Assembly: GCF_000003815.2 (NCBI RefSeq)
Contig: NC_049992.1
Span: forward strand, 13,247,105 to 13,307,104
Direction: 5' to 3'
Length of the DNA: 60,000 nt
Source of the DNA: Branchiostoma floridae
Taxonomy: Eukaryota; Chordata; Leptocardii; Amphioxiformes; Branchiostomatidae
Below are positions 22,901 through 35,377 of this stretch, piece by piece (within the stretch, counting starts at the first letter, position 1; each line of letters starts with the position of its first letter). Under the pieces are notes generated by a model, which saw only the letters and a list, made by a program, of their open reading frames with translations, had not been told where the DNA came from and ran no database searches. The position numbers and the translations under genes are program-made.

Positions 22901-24570
22901 CCATTTCTCATATTCTCCCTATTTCATAAATGAGTCATCCCCCCAATTTTATATTACGGTATGAGATTATCAACCAACCAAAGATAAACACATAACAAAC
23001 GTCCTGGGAATGCTTGTGTCCTCCAGTCAGGTTGTAAAATGGGAGGGCCCTTGTACTAAATGTCAGCTTTGTAATGCAGTGTGCCCTGGTGTAAAGTCAT
23101 TATTTGACATGACAGCAGGCTATACGATTTCACTTGTCACTTTCACACCTGTTTCATGTACAGGGAGGATCACCAGAGTGCTGCTGGCAATGGCACCGAT
23201 ATCAAACTAGCTGGGGTTGTAATTCAGAACTTAGTAAAAACATTCTTCGAGTTTCTACCCCTGGGTTTTGCACATTGATGTATCATTCAGGTAAAAAAAA
23301 AAGATAAACAAAGATTTCTATTCATTATCCATTCACAAACCCTCTGTTATCTTGTTAGATCATCGATCTCTGCATGACAAAGCTTTGCCAGAACTCCCCT
23401 GAACCACAGTATCAGGAGTCCCAACAAAGGAAGCCAGGTAGACCCATTATGCTCCCCTTTGTTCTACATGACAGGTTCCGACCTTTCCCTTTGTCTGACG
23501 GAAAATGCCTTCATTAGCAGCCATACTGGGCTATTAGCTTTTATTTTTGCAACAAGCTATGTGTTTGTTGAAGTGTGCTGTGAAACGCATATGTCTGTTT
23601 TAACTAGTATGGGGCTGTTGATACACAAAGAGGGGTGGTTATATTACTGAAATGTTTGTCCCTAGCCCCTGACAAGTCAAAGAGGAACAAGTCACCTTTT
23701 TGTTGGGATTGGGCAGGTTACACAAAAGAAAAAGAACACAGTATTAAAGCTATCCATTGGACCAGCACTGCCTGTCAACATGGGGATTAGCATGACTTCA
23801 TGTAAATCCAGCATCCCAAATGACTGCAAATTGTTTACCTCTTGCAAAAGAAAGAGACTTTCAACAGGAACAAGTTGATAGAGTTTGTAGCTTGTTCACA
23901 AAGGCGTCTATGAAAGTACTAGTGTCAAAGGGTGTCTTTATGTTAGTAGAAGCATTGCTTGAGAGGCTTAAAAAAAGCTTTAGTATTCCTTATGGTATCC
24001 CAGCTTTAAAACAGACAAAAAATTAGTCCTACAGTAATTACAGTAATTAGTCACCTTTAAGCATGTTTTAATTACTGATAAGAAACTGGAAAAGAAAATA
24101 CTCTCAGTAGGGGTTGTCAAGTAGATGCACAGGATAGGAGTTTGGATAGGGAGGGATGAAAACGAAAAACAGTCCCTTAGAAACTTTTTGCAGCAAATTT
24201 GCTCTTTAGCTGAGTTAGCATCTGATGAAGAAAGGTCTTGAATGACAAAGTAGACTTTAAAAATGCATTGCTTGAACTATTTAACTTACAGTGCATAATA
24301 GACTGAAAGTGAAGGAGATCAAGCAATTCGATCAGTTGAGAAAACAAACAAACTCTCATCTAGATGTATTGACGTTTTGTTTCACATGTCAAATGTCATA
24401 GATTGTAATATAACACAATTTTCAAACCCAGTATGTTATTGTCTTTTTAAGAACCATTGGATTTGAATTATGAATAAGACTGCAGTTAGACTTTTTTGTT
24501 GGAACAATGATCTGCACTAAATTAACTACCTACAAAAATTAACTTAATTGCTAATATAAATCCCCCAATA

Positions 24571-24748
24571 GCCGGGATGCCAGACTGCTTCCAGAGCCTA
24601 CACTAACCATAAAATTTTACCTCAGGCCCCCCATATTTACACCCTGACCTAATTCGGGTGCCTGTTGTAGAATTTTCTTTGGGGCTTGTTGGCCCTAGAG
24701 ACCAGTAGTTTGCTTGTGCAGGCCCTGGAAACAGTCTGGCATCCAGGC
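24571..24748. mobile_element. 178-bp MITE, TA-flanked
   Basis: The ends pair as GCCGGGATGCCAGACTGCTT (left) and GCCTGGATGCCAGACTGTTT (right, reverse complement), continuing into TTCCAG and GCCT, about 29 bp with three mismatches. TA lies directly outside both ends (24569-24570, 24749-24750). No coding content. The superfamily is uncertain; a 2-bp TA target fits Tc1/mariner or related groups. Confidence 0.75.
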
Positions 24749-25164
24749 TATTCCTCCAAGGTCATCAATGAGTGTTCCCTAACAGGGTGTAGCTCCCTGA
24801 AACCAGCATGAGCCTTCTAATCAGCTACATACAGCTGGTTTAGATAGGACCTACTCCTTACAGATTATAAATCATGCCCACTAAAACACTGTGGAGATAG
24901 GAGATAAGAGTTAAACAGAATGTTGTATATGTTTCTCCTGGTGTAGTCATTCACATTTTATCAGCTAATGAGTTTGTTTGTCCAGACATAGCATTTTGGA
25001 TGTGTACCCATGACCCTGCTTACATAGTAATTGATACCATGAGTGGTGGGGTGGGCTGGTCAATAAAATGCTGATGACAGATTATAGAGAAATTTAGGGG
25101 TTATTCATTGTTTATAGACCAGGGATGCCTATTCATTTACATGTCGAATTTTATGAGATTGTAC

Positions 25165-25356
25165 GAATTTTATGAAAAACGCACAAATCACTATTTTAAA
25201 ATGTTTGCGTATGAATTTTATGAAAAACGCACAAAACACTATTTGAAAATGTATGAGTATGAATTTATCAAAAACACACGAATCATTATGCGAAAACATA
25301 TGCATATGACATTATTGAAAAAACGCACAAATCACTATTGGAAAATGTACCAACCT
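25165..25356 (+). repeat. 48-bp tandem repeat, four units
   Basis: Units start at 25165, 25213, 25261 and 25309, each opening GAATTTTATGAAAAACGCAC or a diverged form and ending near AAAATGT. The period is 48, a multiple of three, so one frame stays open across all four and spells a repeating 16-residue peptide. The flanks are not coding, so this is most likely coincidence. Confidence 0.85.
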
Positions 25357-26251
25357 TAACGTTATGTTATAATCACAAATCACTGTGTGAAATGCACAGA
25401 TCTTACGTGATACACACAAACCATAGGCGAAACCTTCGGCCAATCACTATGTCAGGAGAAGGTATGTTTCTGAGTCCAAGTTGATGATAACGTGTGTATT
25501 AAAACCCAGCCATAGTTTTGGCCAGGCCAGTAATGCAAAAGATGTGAATCAGGACATCGTAAAACTATTAAAAGACATAATAGTTAAAATAGTTATGACA
25601 ACAATTATGCACATTTGTTTCAAGTACACATGCTTCTGCTGATATGCAGCTAATTTGAGCACCATTTGATATGCACCATTAGAAAATCAAACTTCTAGGA
25701 TTGAATTCCTGTCACAAAGGAAGTCAGATTTTTATTTGATTCTCATGATCTCACTGTGAATGTGGTAGCCAGTTTGTAAGTTCCTGCTTTGGAACTAGTG
25801 TTCACATTGTTATGTACAGACAATACCATAACCTAACACATAACACCTGAGACAATTGGTAAGTCACCCTTCTTTTTTTGCCATCTTGTTTAATTCTGTA
25901 TGGTGCCTTAGGGGTTATTCCTAATTCTGCTGTCTGTATGCAGTAGAATTGTGTAGGACACAGAATTTACAATTGTACCCCTACAAAAGTCAGGAAAGGT
26001 GATAGTTTTGGTGTCTCACACAAGTGGGTGGGTGTAGAAAGGAAATCTGTTACAATACCAGGCACCAACCCACTGATTACCATGGCCTGGTGACATTAGG
26101 AAGTTGACAAAGTGCATAAACTCCATATGTCTTGCAAACGTTATCTATTTGTTTGCAAATGCAAGATAGATAAACATCTTGCCATACTTTTTGATACACT
26201 TTCTTACCAGAATATGCTGTAAATGTGCCCTTCCATTAAAGATAAATGTCT

Positions 26252-26313
26252 TCTGCAAAACTCACAAAACTATGATTCGTGTCATCTGCAAAACTCGCAA
26301 AACTATGATTTGT
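26252..26313 (+). repeat. 33-bp-period direct duplication, two copies
   Basis: TCTGCAAAACTC followed by RCAAAACTATGATT occurs at 26252-26280 and 26285-26313 with two mismatches over 29 bp. Confidence 0.8.
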
Positions 26314-29300
26314 AGTAAAAAGGCATAGATTGGAAAAAGATAGGAAAGGAAGTTGGACTATTAAAAGATAGAGTATGTTTGATAGTTGTGGTAACCATTT
26401 AATTGGATTTCTAAAGCCCATTGGGACAAGCATAAGAAATTTTCAGTTGTAACTGGTTTATGAAAGCATAATTGTGTGAAATTGATGGCTAGCCACCAAG
26501 GTTCACTGATACATTATATTATGGAATCCCGCAAAAGCCATATCATGTCTCCATAGAATAACATTACGTATGATATACTGTACACTGCAGACATCATAAG
26601 GGTAGAGGCATGCAATTACAGGGAACTGCTCTCTCACACATTTTAACACTTAAGGTGTTGCCTAGAATGCCAACATCACAATAAAGCGTCACCCTTTGCT
26701 GGCGTCCTCATGACAAGTCAATTAACCTAACAGGTCTCCTTCATCGCACCGTAAAATAGGTAAATGCGATAAAGTTGAATCAGAATATTTTATTCCCCCA
26801 TAGCAGAAGTCCAGGAAACCCATTTGGCCAATTTGCTGCGTCAATTGGTATCATTTGTAATGGCTGCCCAGCCTTCTGTTCATTCACTCAATCAAATTTT
26901 CATGAACTCGCCAACACTGATCACGGTGATCTGTGTGAAAGCTAGCCAGGAATCATCGTAGATATGGCTTAGCCATGTTTTACTTCCCTAACTCATCACA
27001 GTCGCCTATGGCCTGGTGGAAAACTACATGATGTTTGAACAGTTAAAGCAGCAATAATTGATGTCAGGTTCTTGCGAAAAATTTGTCTTATCCAAATATT
27101 TATAACATTACAATGAAGATGTCACTTATGAATTTTTACTTGAATAAATGTGGACTGTTATCTCTGGCTTCCACTTGTGTTTTGAAGACAATTACCTTTT
27201 GATTTTTGGTGCTTCATACTTTGAAAATTCCTTGTTTTGATGTTACCTGAACTTGAAGCTTTTTTTCTACGAGAGGCATTGAAGTCGGGAATAGAGACAT
27301 CTATTTCTCGTTCATGTGAAATTTATATGACTGTCAGTCGGAGGGTATTGATGGGATAAAGAGCAGTCATGCACGGTATTGAATTCATCACCAGCTTTTT
27401 CAATCTTTCCGAATGCCATACCATATTTGTGTCTCTTTTGTCGTAAAGGAAAATCCATTCGCCTTCGCTGGTTGAAGCGAAGGATCAAATCTTTTCATGA
27501 GATGGGAATACCTTTTGACAGTACAAGGTTGTTGGTCTTGCGGCAATATCAGATATCTTACGTCAGTTAAATGTAAGAAATGTTATCTTCATTGTATCAG
27601 CTGCATAAAAGTGGAGGTAAACCTTTATGATCAAAGTTTATGGTTTTAAAGAAAGGTTGTTTGCCTTCAAGCACAGTAAAATTATATCTGTATACTAAAA
27701 GTGTGAATTATATTGTATAAGATATCTAATTTTCGTAATGGTTCTTTGCAAAATTTTTCAGGCTGGTAAATAGAGCGGCAAGGGAACACCTGTCATATGT
27801 AATTACATTATTCCAAATTAAATTTGCATGAAGTGCATCATCTGTCACATGATTAGGTGGCATGTCTGCAAGAAAAATATACCTCTTGGGGCACAGGTTG
27901 AAAATGATCGTAAATAGTGAAGATATTAGTAGAATTTTTTGTACTTGGGATAAATCTTGGCATCTTTCGCATTACAGGGCATTCTTCATTGTGCTGTTCG
28001 TGTGTGTTTATGGCCTCAAATATGGAAGATTTGCTGCACAGTGATCTTTAGGTATTAATTCTGGAAATATAACAGGAGTTGTGAGAACAGAATTGTACGA
28101 TACAAATACTTCCTAGTGAGAGAAGCATACTATAAAAAAGTATAAATCTTTTATTGAAGAAGGAAGAAGTCTGCCTTTTTTTAATGTTACAAGTGAAAAA
28201 CATAAAATATTTTTCAGACCCATTCTATCATCTTCTAAATTTGTACATAAAAAAGTTTTCTTGTGAATCATAGACCATAAATAATCAACATGGATGGGAC
28301 ATAATAGCATGTAACCTGATTAAATCTAGCTTATTGCAGCCCGCCTACTAGTATTGGGATGGAGGGGCTAATTACAGTCCGTGACAAATTGCACGGTATA
28401 GCTTCAATTGTCACAGATATTTTATCGATTGTACACATTTTCAGGCTCCCAGACTTTCAGACTGAAAAAAAAAGTTTATGAAAAGTTTGTAAAAAAAAAA
28501 GGATATGAAAAGTTTGTTTGAAATATGTCCCTCCCTTTAGTCAGTATGTTTTACTTGTGTTTGCTCGACCCCTCTAGGACTGTTTCTGGTCACCCCCTTG
28601 TATCATAAGTAGGAGACCCTCATCTTACACATTTGGTATGGCAGGATCAATGGCTGCTGTGTTGTAGGTCAAAGGTCAGTCATGGGTGGCTGACAGCAAC
28701 CCACAATGTCACAACCCCAATGTTTAGATTCTTGAACAGCTGCAAAAATACCATTAAGGAAAGGGTTAGGTAGTGAAGACAGCTTGTTGTTTGGGTGTGG
28801 GATGCATTTGTATTGTTCCAGGTATTGTAATGGTATGTAGCTGTTGTTGGTTGATATGGCTGGGAGAAGCAATTGAAATTTGAAGTGGTTACATACCCTA
28901 CAACCACATACCAAGTGTTGAAAAGCAAGTTCTCTATTTAGGCATCTGTAAAGGATAGCAAACAAGTCATTACAAGTCTCAGAGAATGATGAGAATCAGC
29001 AAACTATTTCAATTCAAACATTACCAGACATTGCATAAATTATAAGATTAGTTTGTAAATGTATAACCTTTTCATGAAATTTCAGTAGATGACTTGGACT
29101 GCTGCTATATTGAGGCACCAGTGTCAAGGGGTGGATACCATGAAATCATGTTGACATTTAATTATGAGTTGGAGGTCAAAGGATAATGTATTACTGACAA
29201 TTACCAGTTGTTAATCTATGCTGGTTTCCCTAATGTCCCCAATATGAGGATATTATTATATTACTAAGATTTGATATCATTATGAACTTCAAAATCATAC

Positions 29301-29325
29301 TGGCATATGTTTCATAATAATTTGT

Positions 29326-29464
29326 CCTGCTTGCCTTCCTCCCTACCTGCCTGCTATTAATGGCTGGTCCCTTTATCCTGCTTGCCTCCCTCCCTCCCAT
29401 TAATGGCTGGTCCCTTTATCCTGCTTTTTCCTCCTTCCCTACCATTAATGGCTGGTCCCTTTAT
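29326..29464 (+). repeat. Tandem repeat, three units of 43-51 bp
   Basis: Units at 29326-29376, 29377-29419 and 29420-29464. Each has a variable pyrimidine-rich head starting CCTGCTT and a constant tail TTAATGGCTGGTCCCTTTAT. Length differences sit in the CCTCCC tract. Confidence 0.9.
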
Positions 29465-30195
29465 GCATCTCTGAAGGCCACTGTGAAGATGTGGAAGTGT
29501 AGCTGGTGACAACAGTAGCCTTTCATCCATATCAACTTTTAGGCTGGCATTATTGATTTCCAGTGGGGCAGCATCATGATATCTATGTCTTGTCACAATA
29601 GCAGCAATGATAGTGTTGCTATTGCCACAAGCCACAGGAGAACTGTAATCGGCATTCATGTAGTGATCTATAGATTTTGTGCAAGGAAGCCATTAGCTGC
29701 TGTTACAGGTAAAAGTACAAGATTTAAAAGGATGCTACTGGATGGATCGTAAGAATGCCAGTAGCTCACACTAAAAGTACAAGATTTAAAGGAAATATAC
29801 ATGTAAGTACGGAAATGTGTTATAAAGATGCGTATAACTTATACTTAATGTATGCTCCTCACGGCGGTCGGTTGCTAGGGTATTCTTTCCCGTTGCTATG
29901 CGAGTTCGACAGAGTATCGGGTTACAAGAGGCCTACTATTTGCTAACCGTAAAATATTTCAAAATAAACAGAATGTTATGACAAGGAAAATGTATTCAAA
30001 ATAACATTAAATTCGCAATTTTAGATAGTTTCAATCTTCCCGTTTGAATTGAGATAGTTGTTTTGTTTCGATTTTGCTTCCAAAGACGATTATTTTCTGT
30101 TTCAAGGAAGGCCTTCAATATGACCATACTCTTGATAAGATGGGCCGCAAGTGCCATGGCAAATTCTCGATTTTTATATTTTTCATCATCTGAGA

Positions 30196-30295
30196 NNNNN
30201 NNNNNNNNNNNNNNNNNNNNNNNNNNNNNNNNNNNNNNNNNNNNNNNNNNNNNNNNNNNNNNNNNNNNNNNNNNNNNNNNNNNNNNNNNNNNNNN
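30196..30295. other. Assembly gap (100 N)
   Basis: Exactly 100 N, in intron 1, ending 257 bp before coding exon 2. The exon itself is intact. Confidence 0.99.
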
Positions 30296-30552
30296 TTCAT
30301 TGGTTTTTGAATTTGTATGTTTGTAAGAACCAAATCTTGAGCCACGTCGGTCTGTCATGCACAAATACAATGTAGGTTGACCACCAAGGACGCAAGGAGT
30401 AAACTTACAGCGTTACGTCAATTGAGATCTCACAGGTCACTTGCTTGGCACTGCTAATAAAAATCAATGCGGCAATACATGTGTAGGTGTATTGGAAAAT
30501 GTGATGTTAACAATTTTTGTCAGTTTATAAAAGTTTTGTTGCTGTTTTCCAG

Positions 30553-30623
30553 ATTGTGTGTACATCGATAGCCAGCGTGCAGACAACCCTTACTACATCT
30601 GCTCTATCCAGGAGTTTCGCATG
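30553..30623 (+). CDS. RERE: RERE coding exon 2: BAH domain, first strands
   Basis: A 71-nt exon between TTTTCCAG (ending 30552) and donor GTGAGT (30624). It completes codon 55 (Asp) and encodes residues 56-78, giving DCVYIDSQRADNPYYICSIQ then EFRM, nearly the same as [22 protein letters not shown] in vertebrate RERE. This is the typical opening of a BAH domain: an aromatic and acidic start followed by an IxxI strand. It ends in phase 0. The exon sits 257 bp after an assembly gap, between introns of 10.6 and 12.2 kb, so only homology reveals it. Confidence 0.95.
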
Positions 30624-32021
30624 GTGAGTCCAGCTGTTTCTTCTCTTGCTCTGGCAAAGTTGGCACCTCTGGAATTTAACAACATCCATTTAAGCAGGGA
30701 GTAACAAAATCTCTGACTTGACCATCCCTTGATTAACCTTCTTGTACATAATCAAAAACAATTTGGACCCCTATAATAGGTACAGTTGACAACACTTATA
30801 CAAAACACAAGATACAAAAAAAAATGTAGATATGCAGAGCATAGGTTTCACAAGTTGTTACCTCTGTGAAAATGGAGGTATTGTTTCAGTGTGTGTGTAT
30901 ACATTGTAGCTTGTCTATTGACACAAACTCTGTCCAGGGCTGTAACTTTGGAGGTCGGTGGATGTTGTGCGGGCTGCTATATTAAAGCATGATTTAATCA
31001 GGCTAGTGTATAGCCAACCACTATAGATCTTCAAAGCTGGAAGGGTACGTCTTTTGCTAGAGGCAATTATTGCAGACTAATTTAGATGCAGATACACATG
31101 CTCCTCCATGTGTACAATATATGAGTCTGTAGTGAAAAAGTTATATACCTGATATTAGTCATCTTACCACATAAATGTCTAGTGTACAAGGTACAATAAT
31201 TCTCATGACATTACAGTCTAAGCTGGAGTGTACAGACCATTTTGATAGATTAGTGATTATCTTGATGATAGGACCTGGCATATAAACTGTCAGGGAGTAA
31301 GGAATTTGAGTCCAATTTGGGAAGTGAAAATGTAACTTGAGTAGAATATCATTGCAGGAGTTATTGGTTGCTGAGATTGCAGATAAATGCCCTTCAGAAG
31401 TCCCAAGGTCAAACCTCTTGGCTAGGAATCATGCTTTGATCTGCCTGTCAACAATTTGAATCACCCTGTTCCAGAGAGCTTTGCTCTGACACTCCCTTTT
31501 ACTTTCTGTGAGGTGCAAAATACAGGTGTCAAAGTGTCACCTGAACACCTGTTAATCAGCAAATACAGGTGATTTGTATCATCATCTGAACAGAACCACT
31601 AGATAATTTTGTGCAGGTTTTCTGTACAACTTACAAGTAACAACAGTGTCAAGTGATCCATGTTATTATCTCTTGCATTTAAATTTGGAAGTGAAAAATT
31701 GACTCAGATTGCCTTTTATGTAACTAAAGCAGTGCAAAGCGTGCCACATGCCTTTACAGGAGCTGAAATAACATCCCATAAATCATGTCTTATCACCATA
31801 GTTACTGGCGAAAAAGGGCGACCCTCAGGCCAAGAATAGCTCTAAGCAATCCCTGCATCTTAAGATCCCTAAATCTGTACATCTGCTCTCTTACAAATGA
31901 GACGTAGTAAGTTTGGATGGATTTCTGGTAAGAACATAGCTTATACAAAATGTAGTTGTGCACATTTTCCAGTGTGACTGTATTTGAAGGGCTGTGAATG
32001 TTACTCTTTGTTTTGAAGCGC

Positions 32022-32318
32022 AGGTTCATAGGTCCTCATAGATCTTTCATCACCAATCTGAATAGTAGTACTATACCAGATGGGTTGTAGGGGGATACAG
32101 TATCACTGAAGACATACCCATCCTTTGGGTGTACATTTCTTCTGGTTTTGAGCACTTCCTGTATGTACATTACTCTATCATATGTTTTAAAACAAAGGTT
32201 CATAGATCCTCATGGATCTTTCATCACCAATGAAGCTGAACAGTAGTACTATACCAGATGGGTTGTAGAGGGATACAGTATCACTTTAGACATTTCTTCT
32301 GGTTTTGAGCACTTCCTG
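32022..32318 (+). repeat. Local direct duplication, two copies of about 120-140 bp
   Basis: Copy 1 is 32022-32161 and copy 2 is 32196-32318. Shared blocks include AGGTTCATAG, GATCTTTCATCACCAAT, AGTAGTACTATACCAGATGG and TTCTTCTGGTTTTGAGCACT. Copy 2 lacks about 20 bases before the ACATTTCTTCTGG block. The copies are separated by a 34-bp spacer. Confidence 0.9.
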
Positions 32319-33760
32319 GTGGGTGGAAGTCCTAACACGTACAGTGACCTGTGACCAGCAGTAATCCTGCCAGGTATTTGGCCATCATGGTTGAGTAAAG
32401 TGACCTTTTGAAAGCCATTTCGTTTTCTGTGAAATGAAGGCAGCCGTAAGTTACGACATAGTATCCTGCCATTATAGAGCCATATGAACATTTCAGGTAC
32501 GTGTGTACAATCGCCATTTCGCCAGCATGTATGACTTTCTGGTCTTAAGTGCACTACTGTATAACAAATAGGAAAGCTTTGCTTTGAAAAATTACAATTC
32601 AAATCACTGTACTGGTGTTTGGTGCCATTCTTAAAAATTGATTTCAAATCGTTATAACTAATTGTAATACACATTTCATGGTTTCCAAATACTTTTGTTT
32701 ACACTTTATAAATGTTTTGCCGTTTCCATGGAATATTTGAAATGTTCATGGCACTGATAACAACATTTCTTACACTTCTGAAAGAATGGTAATATCACAT
32801 TGCCTCTGTTTGCTTTATACATAGGCTTGCAAGCTTTGTTTTGGTCAGACTCAAAGCTACTAGTATTCCATCCAAAGTACTGAATTAGTGTACTGTCCCT
32901 CTTACCATTACTACTCTAGGCATTGGCTTTAACAATACTTGAAAGCTGCTCTAATCAACAATTCTTTACATGTTCTTCAAATCGTCCACTCTGTTTGAAA
33001 AGGTGGATTGTAATGTGAAATACAACCTTTGTGTCCCGAATGTTCATCCAGCTCTTTAGTGACAAGGGTGCTTTTGGATTATTCTGGACATTAACCTAGT
33101 GGTGACTGCAAGGCTCATTGACAAAACAGAGAGCAGGGAGAATATGTAATTGATTTTTCACCTGCAAAGGGAAAGGTTGAAGATAATGGAAGTACTTGGC
33201 GATTATACATGGATCAGAGATCTAATCTATTGATTCTTAAAGATCTACTGCAGGGCAAGGAACTAAGTGTTTTTCTTAATGGCCTATAATGCATTTGTCA
33301 ATGTAACACCCAAGGAGGAGATTCAACAAAATGTTTAAGATACAGTTTTGTTGTTTTCTTTGTATTGTAAAGGTTTTATATTAAATGTTAAATGCACATA
33401 ATTTTTTATAGTCGATGAGGCATTCCTTTACCAAGTATGTCACAATATTCATATTTATGGTATTCCCTGCCACTTCAATAACAGTGCCAAGTGTTTTTCT
33501 ACATTAGTCTACTGAGTATATTTCACAAACGAGAAATGTCAAGCACAAAAGATATACTTGTTTTTATGCATGTTTCAAATAGGAAATGAATTTGGAAAAC
33601 TTATCAGAAACTGTCAACAAACTTTTCATCGTCAATCCTACAGCATTAAGTGGTCAGCAACACTTGATATTTGTAAAAGCCCAAAATTTGTGACATATTT
33701 TATCAGGGTATGTTACACATACCCATTAAACCCATGCTGGTTGATTGGCTGTCAAGGTAC

Positions 33761-33788
33761 AGGTCACGAGAGGTCGTGACCTGGGTCA
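33761..33788. promoter_or_regulatory. Clustered nuclear-receptor-type half-sites (candidate)
   Basis: AGGTCA at 33761, AGGTCG at 33771, TGACCT at 33777 and GGGTCA at 33783 lie within 28 bp. The first 22 bases also form a 9-bp perfect inverted repeat (AGGTCACGA / TCGTGACCT, 4-base loop). Half-sites are common by chance and binding is not shown. Confidence 0.3.
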
Positions 33789-35257
33789 TCCCTCTTGTGC
33801 CCTGATTGTCTGGCTCAGATCACTGTGTCACTACCAATTTTCTCCCCCATGCATCAACCCAGGAAGTCATCTGCTCTCACTTCAAGTTTGCCAGTAAATT
33901 GTCTCTCCATGTCATTGGGGGATTACCAGGCCTTTATTTACTGGGGAAGTTTTGAACTGCCTACATGTATGTATTACTCATGTGGGCGAGAGAGCGAAAA
34001 ATACTTTGTGGTGATCTCCTGAGGCAGATGCAAAGGTGACAACCTGTCATTAGGGTAATTAGCAATTGTCCCACACACAAGTGGTTTTCTTTTGGCATGA
34101 TTTGGATGCAGCGCAGCATGGCTACCCTTACCCTTTCAATGAATGTGCAGGAATATACTTAAAAGGGTTATAGTATGCTACAATGTGCTGTGAAACGGCT
34201 AGAGTGATTTATAAAAGCACAGGACTCCACTCTGCTATGCGTCCCACCGCTCCTAATGGGAGCAATTGCCAGGAGGCAAGAATTAATCAAACAGCAAGGA
34301 TATGTAATTTGGAGTGAGTGAGCACATAATCAGGTATAGCTTGCGGGCAGGGGGGCAACAAAAGACGGTTTAGTTGACAGCAGGGCTTGCTGATTACTAT
34401 AATGCTCTCAGTGGTGCATTTTACCGCTGGTGAGCATCAAAAACATCACCTCTCGGAGGTTAACACTGCAGAAAACAAATTCAAAGGAGATATCTCATTT
34501 AGAGAGATCTGCACAAAGTGATATATATGGACTGGCAGGCCGTGTTGTATTGCGAGGTTTGATTGAGTGGAATGGTTGCAGCAGGGTGCTATCACCAACC
34601 AATGCTGCCTTTATATTATAGAGAGCTGTAGCAGTGGAAATTGAGTACCTGCAATGGAGCCATGAAATCTTGGAGTATATTTTTCAGCGATTTATGCCTG
34701 CGATGAAGCTGAAGTAAAGGAGGATGTTATCTTGTTTGGCTGCAGGGGAGGGTAAAGAGCATTAGCGAGATAAACAGATGGGAACAGGAGTGTCTGGGTA
34801 ATATATTGCAGATTAAGGGGATCTCTACATGATTTGAATAAAGAGAATTGAATGGAATTATGTATGAGGTAAGAGGGTAGAAAATCTCTGTGGAAATGGA
34901 AACATTGTAATCAATTTGAGTATGATGCATATTGTGTACAATCTTTATGTTGTCAAATTCAATAAGTGACTTGTGTTCCTTTATTGTGTGTGTGTGTGTA
35001 GAATATATTGGATTACAACTGTGTAAATCTGTTTAATCATTCTTGCTGAGGTGTGCTTTCTAAACTATGTTTCAATGAGTTAGAAAAAGAGGTTGGATAA
35101 TTTTTAATGCATATGTAGTGTAACTGATATGCTTCACAGAAGTTATTGCGATTTAGATAGTTCAATATGAAAGTAAAATAAGACAACGTCTAGACAAAGT
35201 TGATGCATGCTAATTTAATTAGGACCTCTAGAGTTAAGCTGTCCATCCACAAACATA

Positions 35258-35260
<3 letters not shown>

Positions 35261-35304
<44 letters not shown>

Positions 35305-35377
35305 ACACACACAAACACAAACAAACAAACACACGCACATACACCGAACACACTCACACATGCACACACACACACAT
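35261..35377 (+). repeat. CA/TG dinucleotide microsatellite
   Basis: Mostly uninterrupted CA units to about 35312, then interrupted with AAACA, CG and TG variants. Open frames through it on either strand (His-Thr or Cys-Val runs) are artefacts. Confidence 0.98.

Larger units (their letters stand above)
19941..30552 (+). other. RERE intron 1 (10.6 kb, phase 1)
   Basis: Bounded by GTGAGT and TTTTCCAG. Holds a small TIR element (24571-24748), a 48-bp tandem repeat (25165-25356), a 33-bp direct duplication (26252-26313), a C/T-rich tandem repeat (29326-29464) and a gap (30196-30295). The rest is unique sequence with no recognised gene. Confidence 0.85.
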
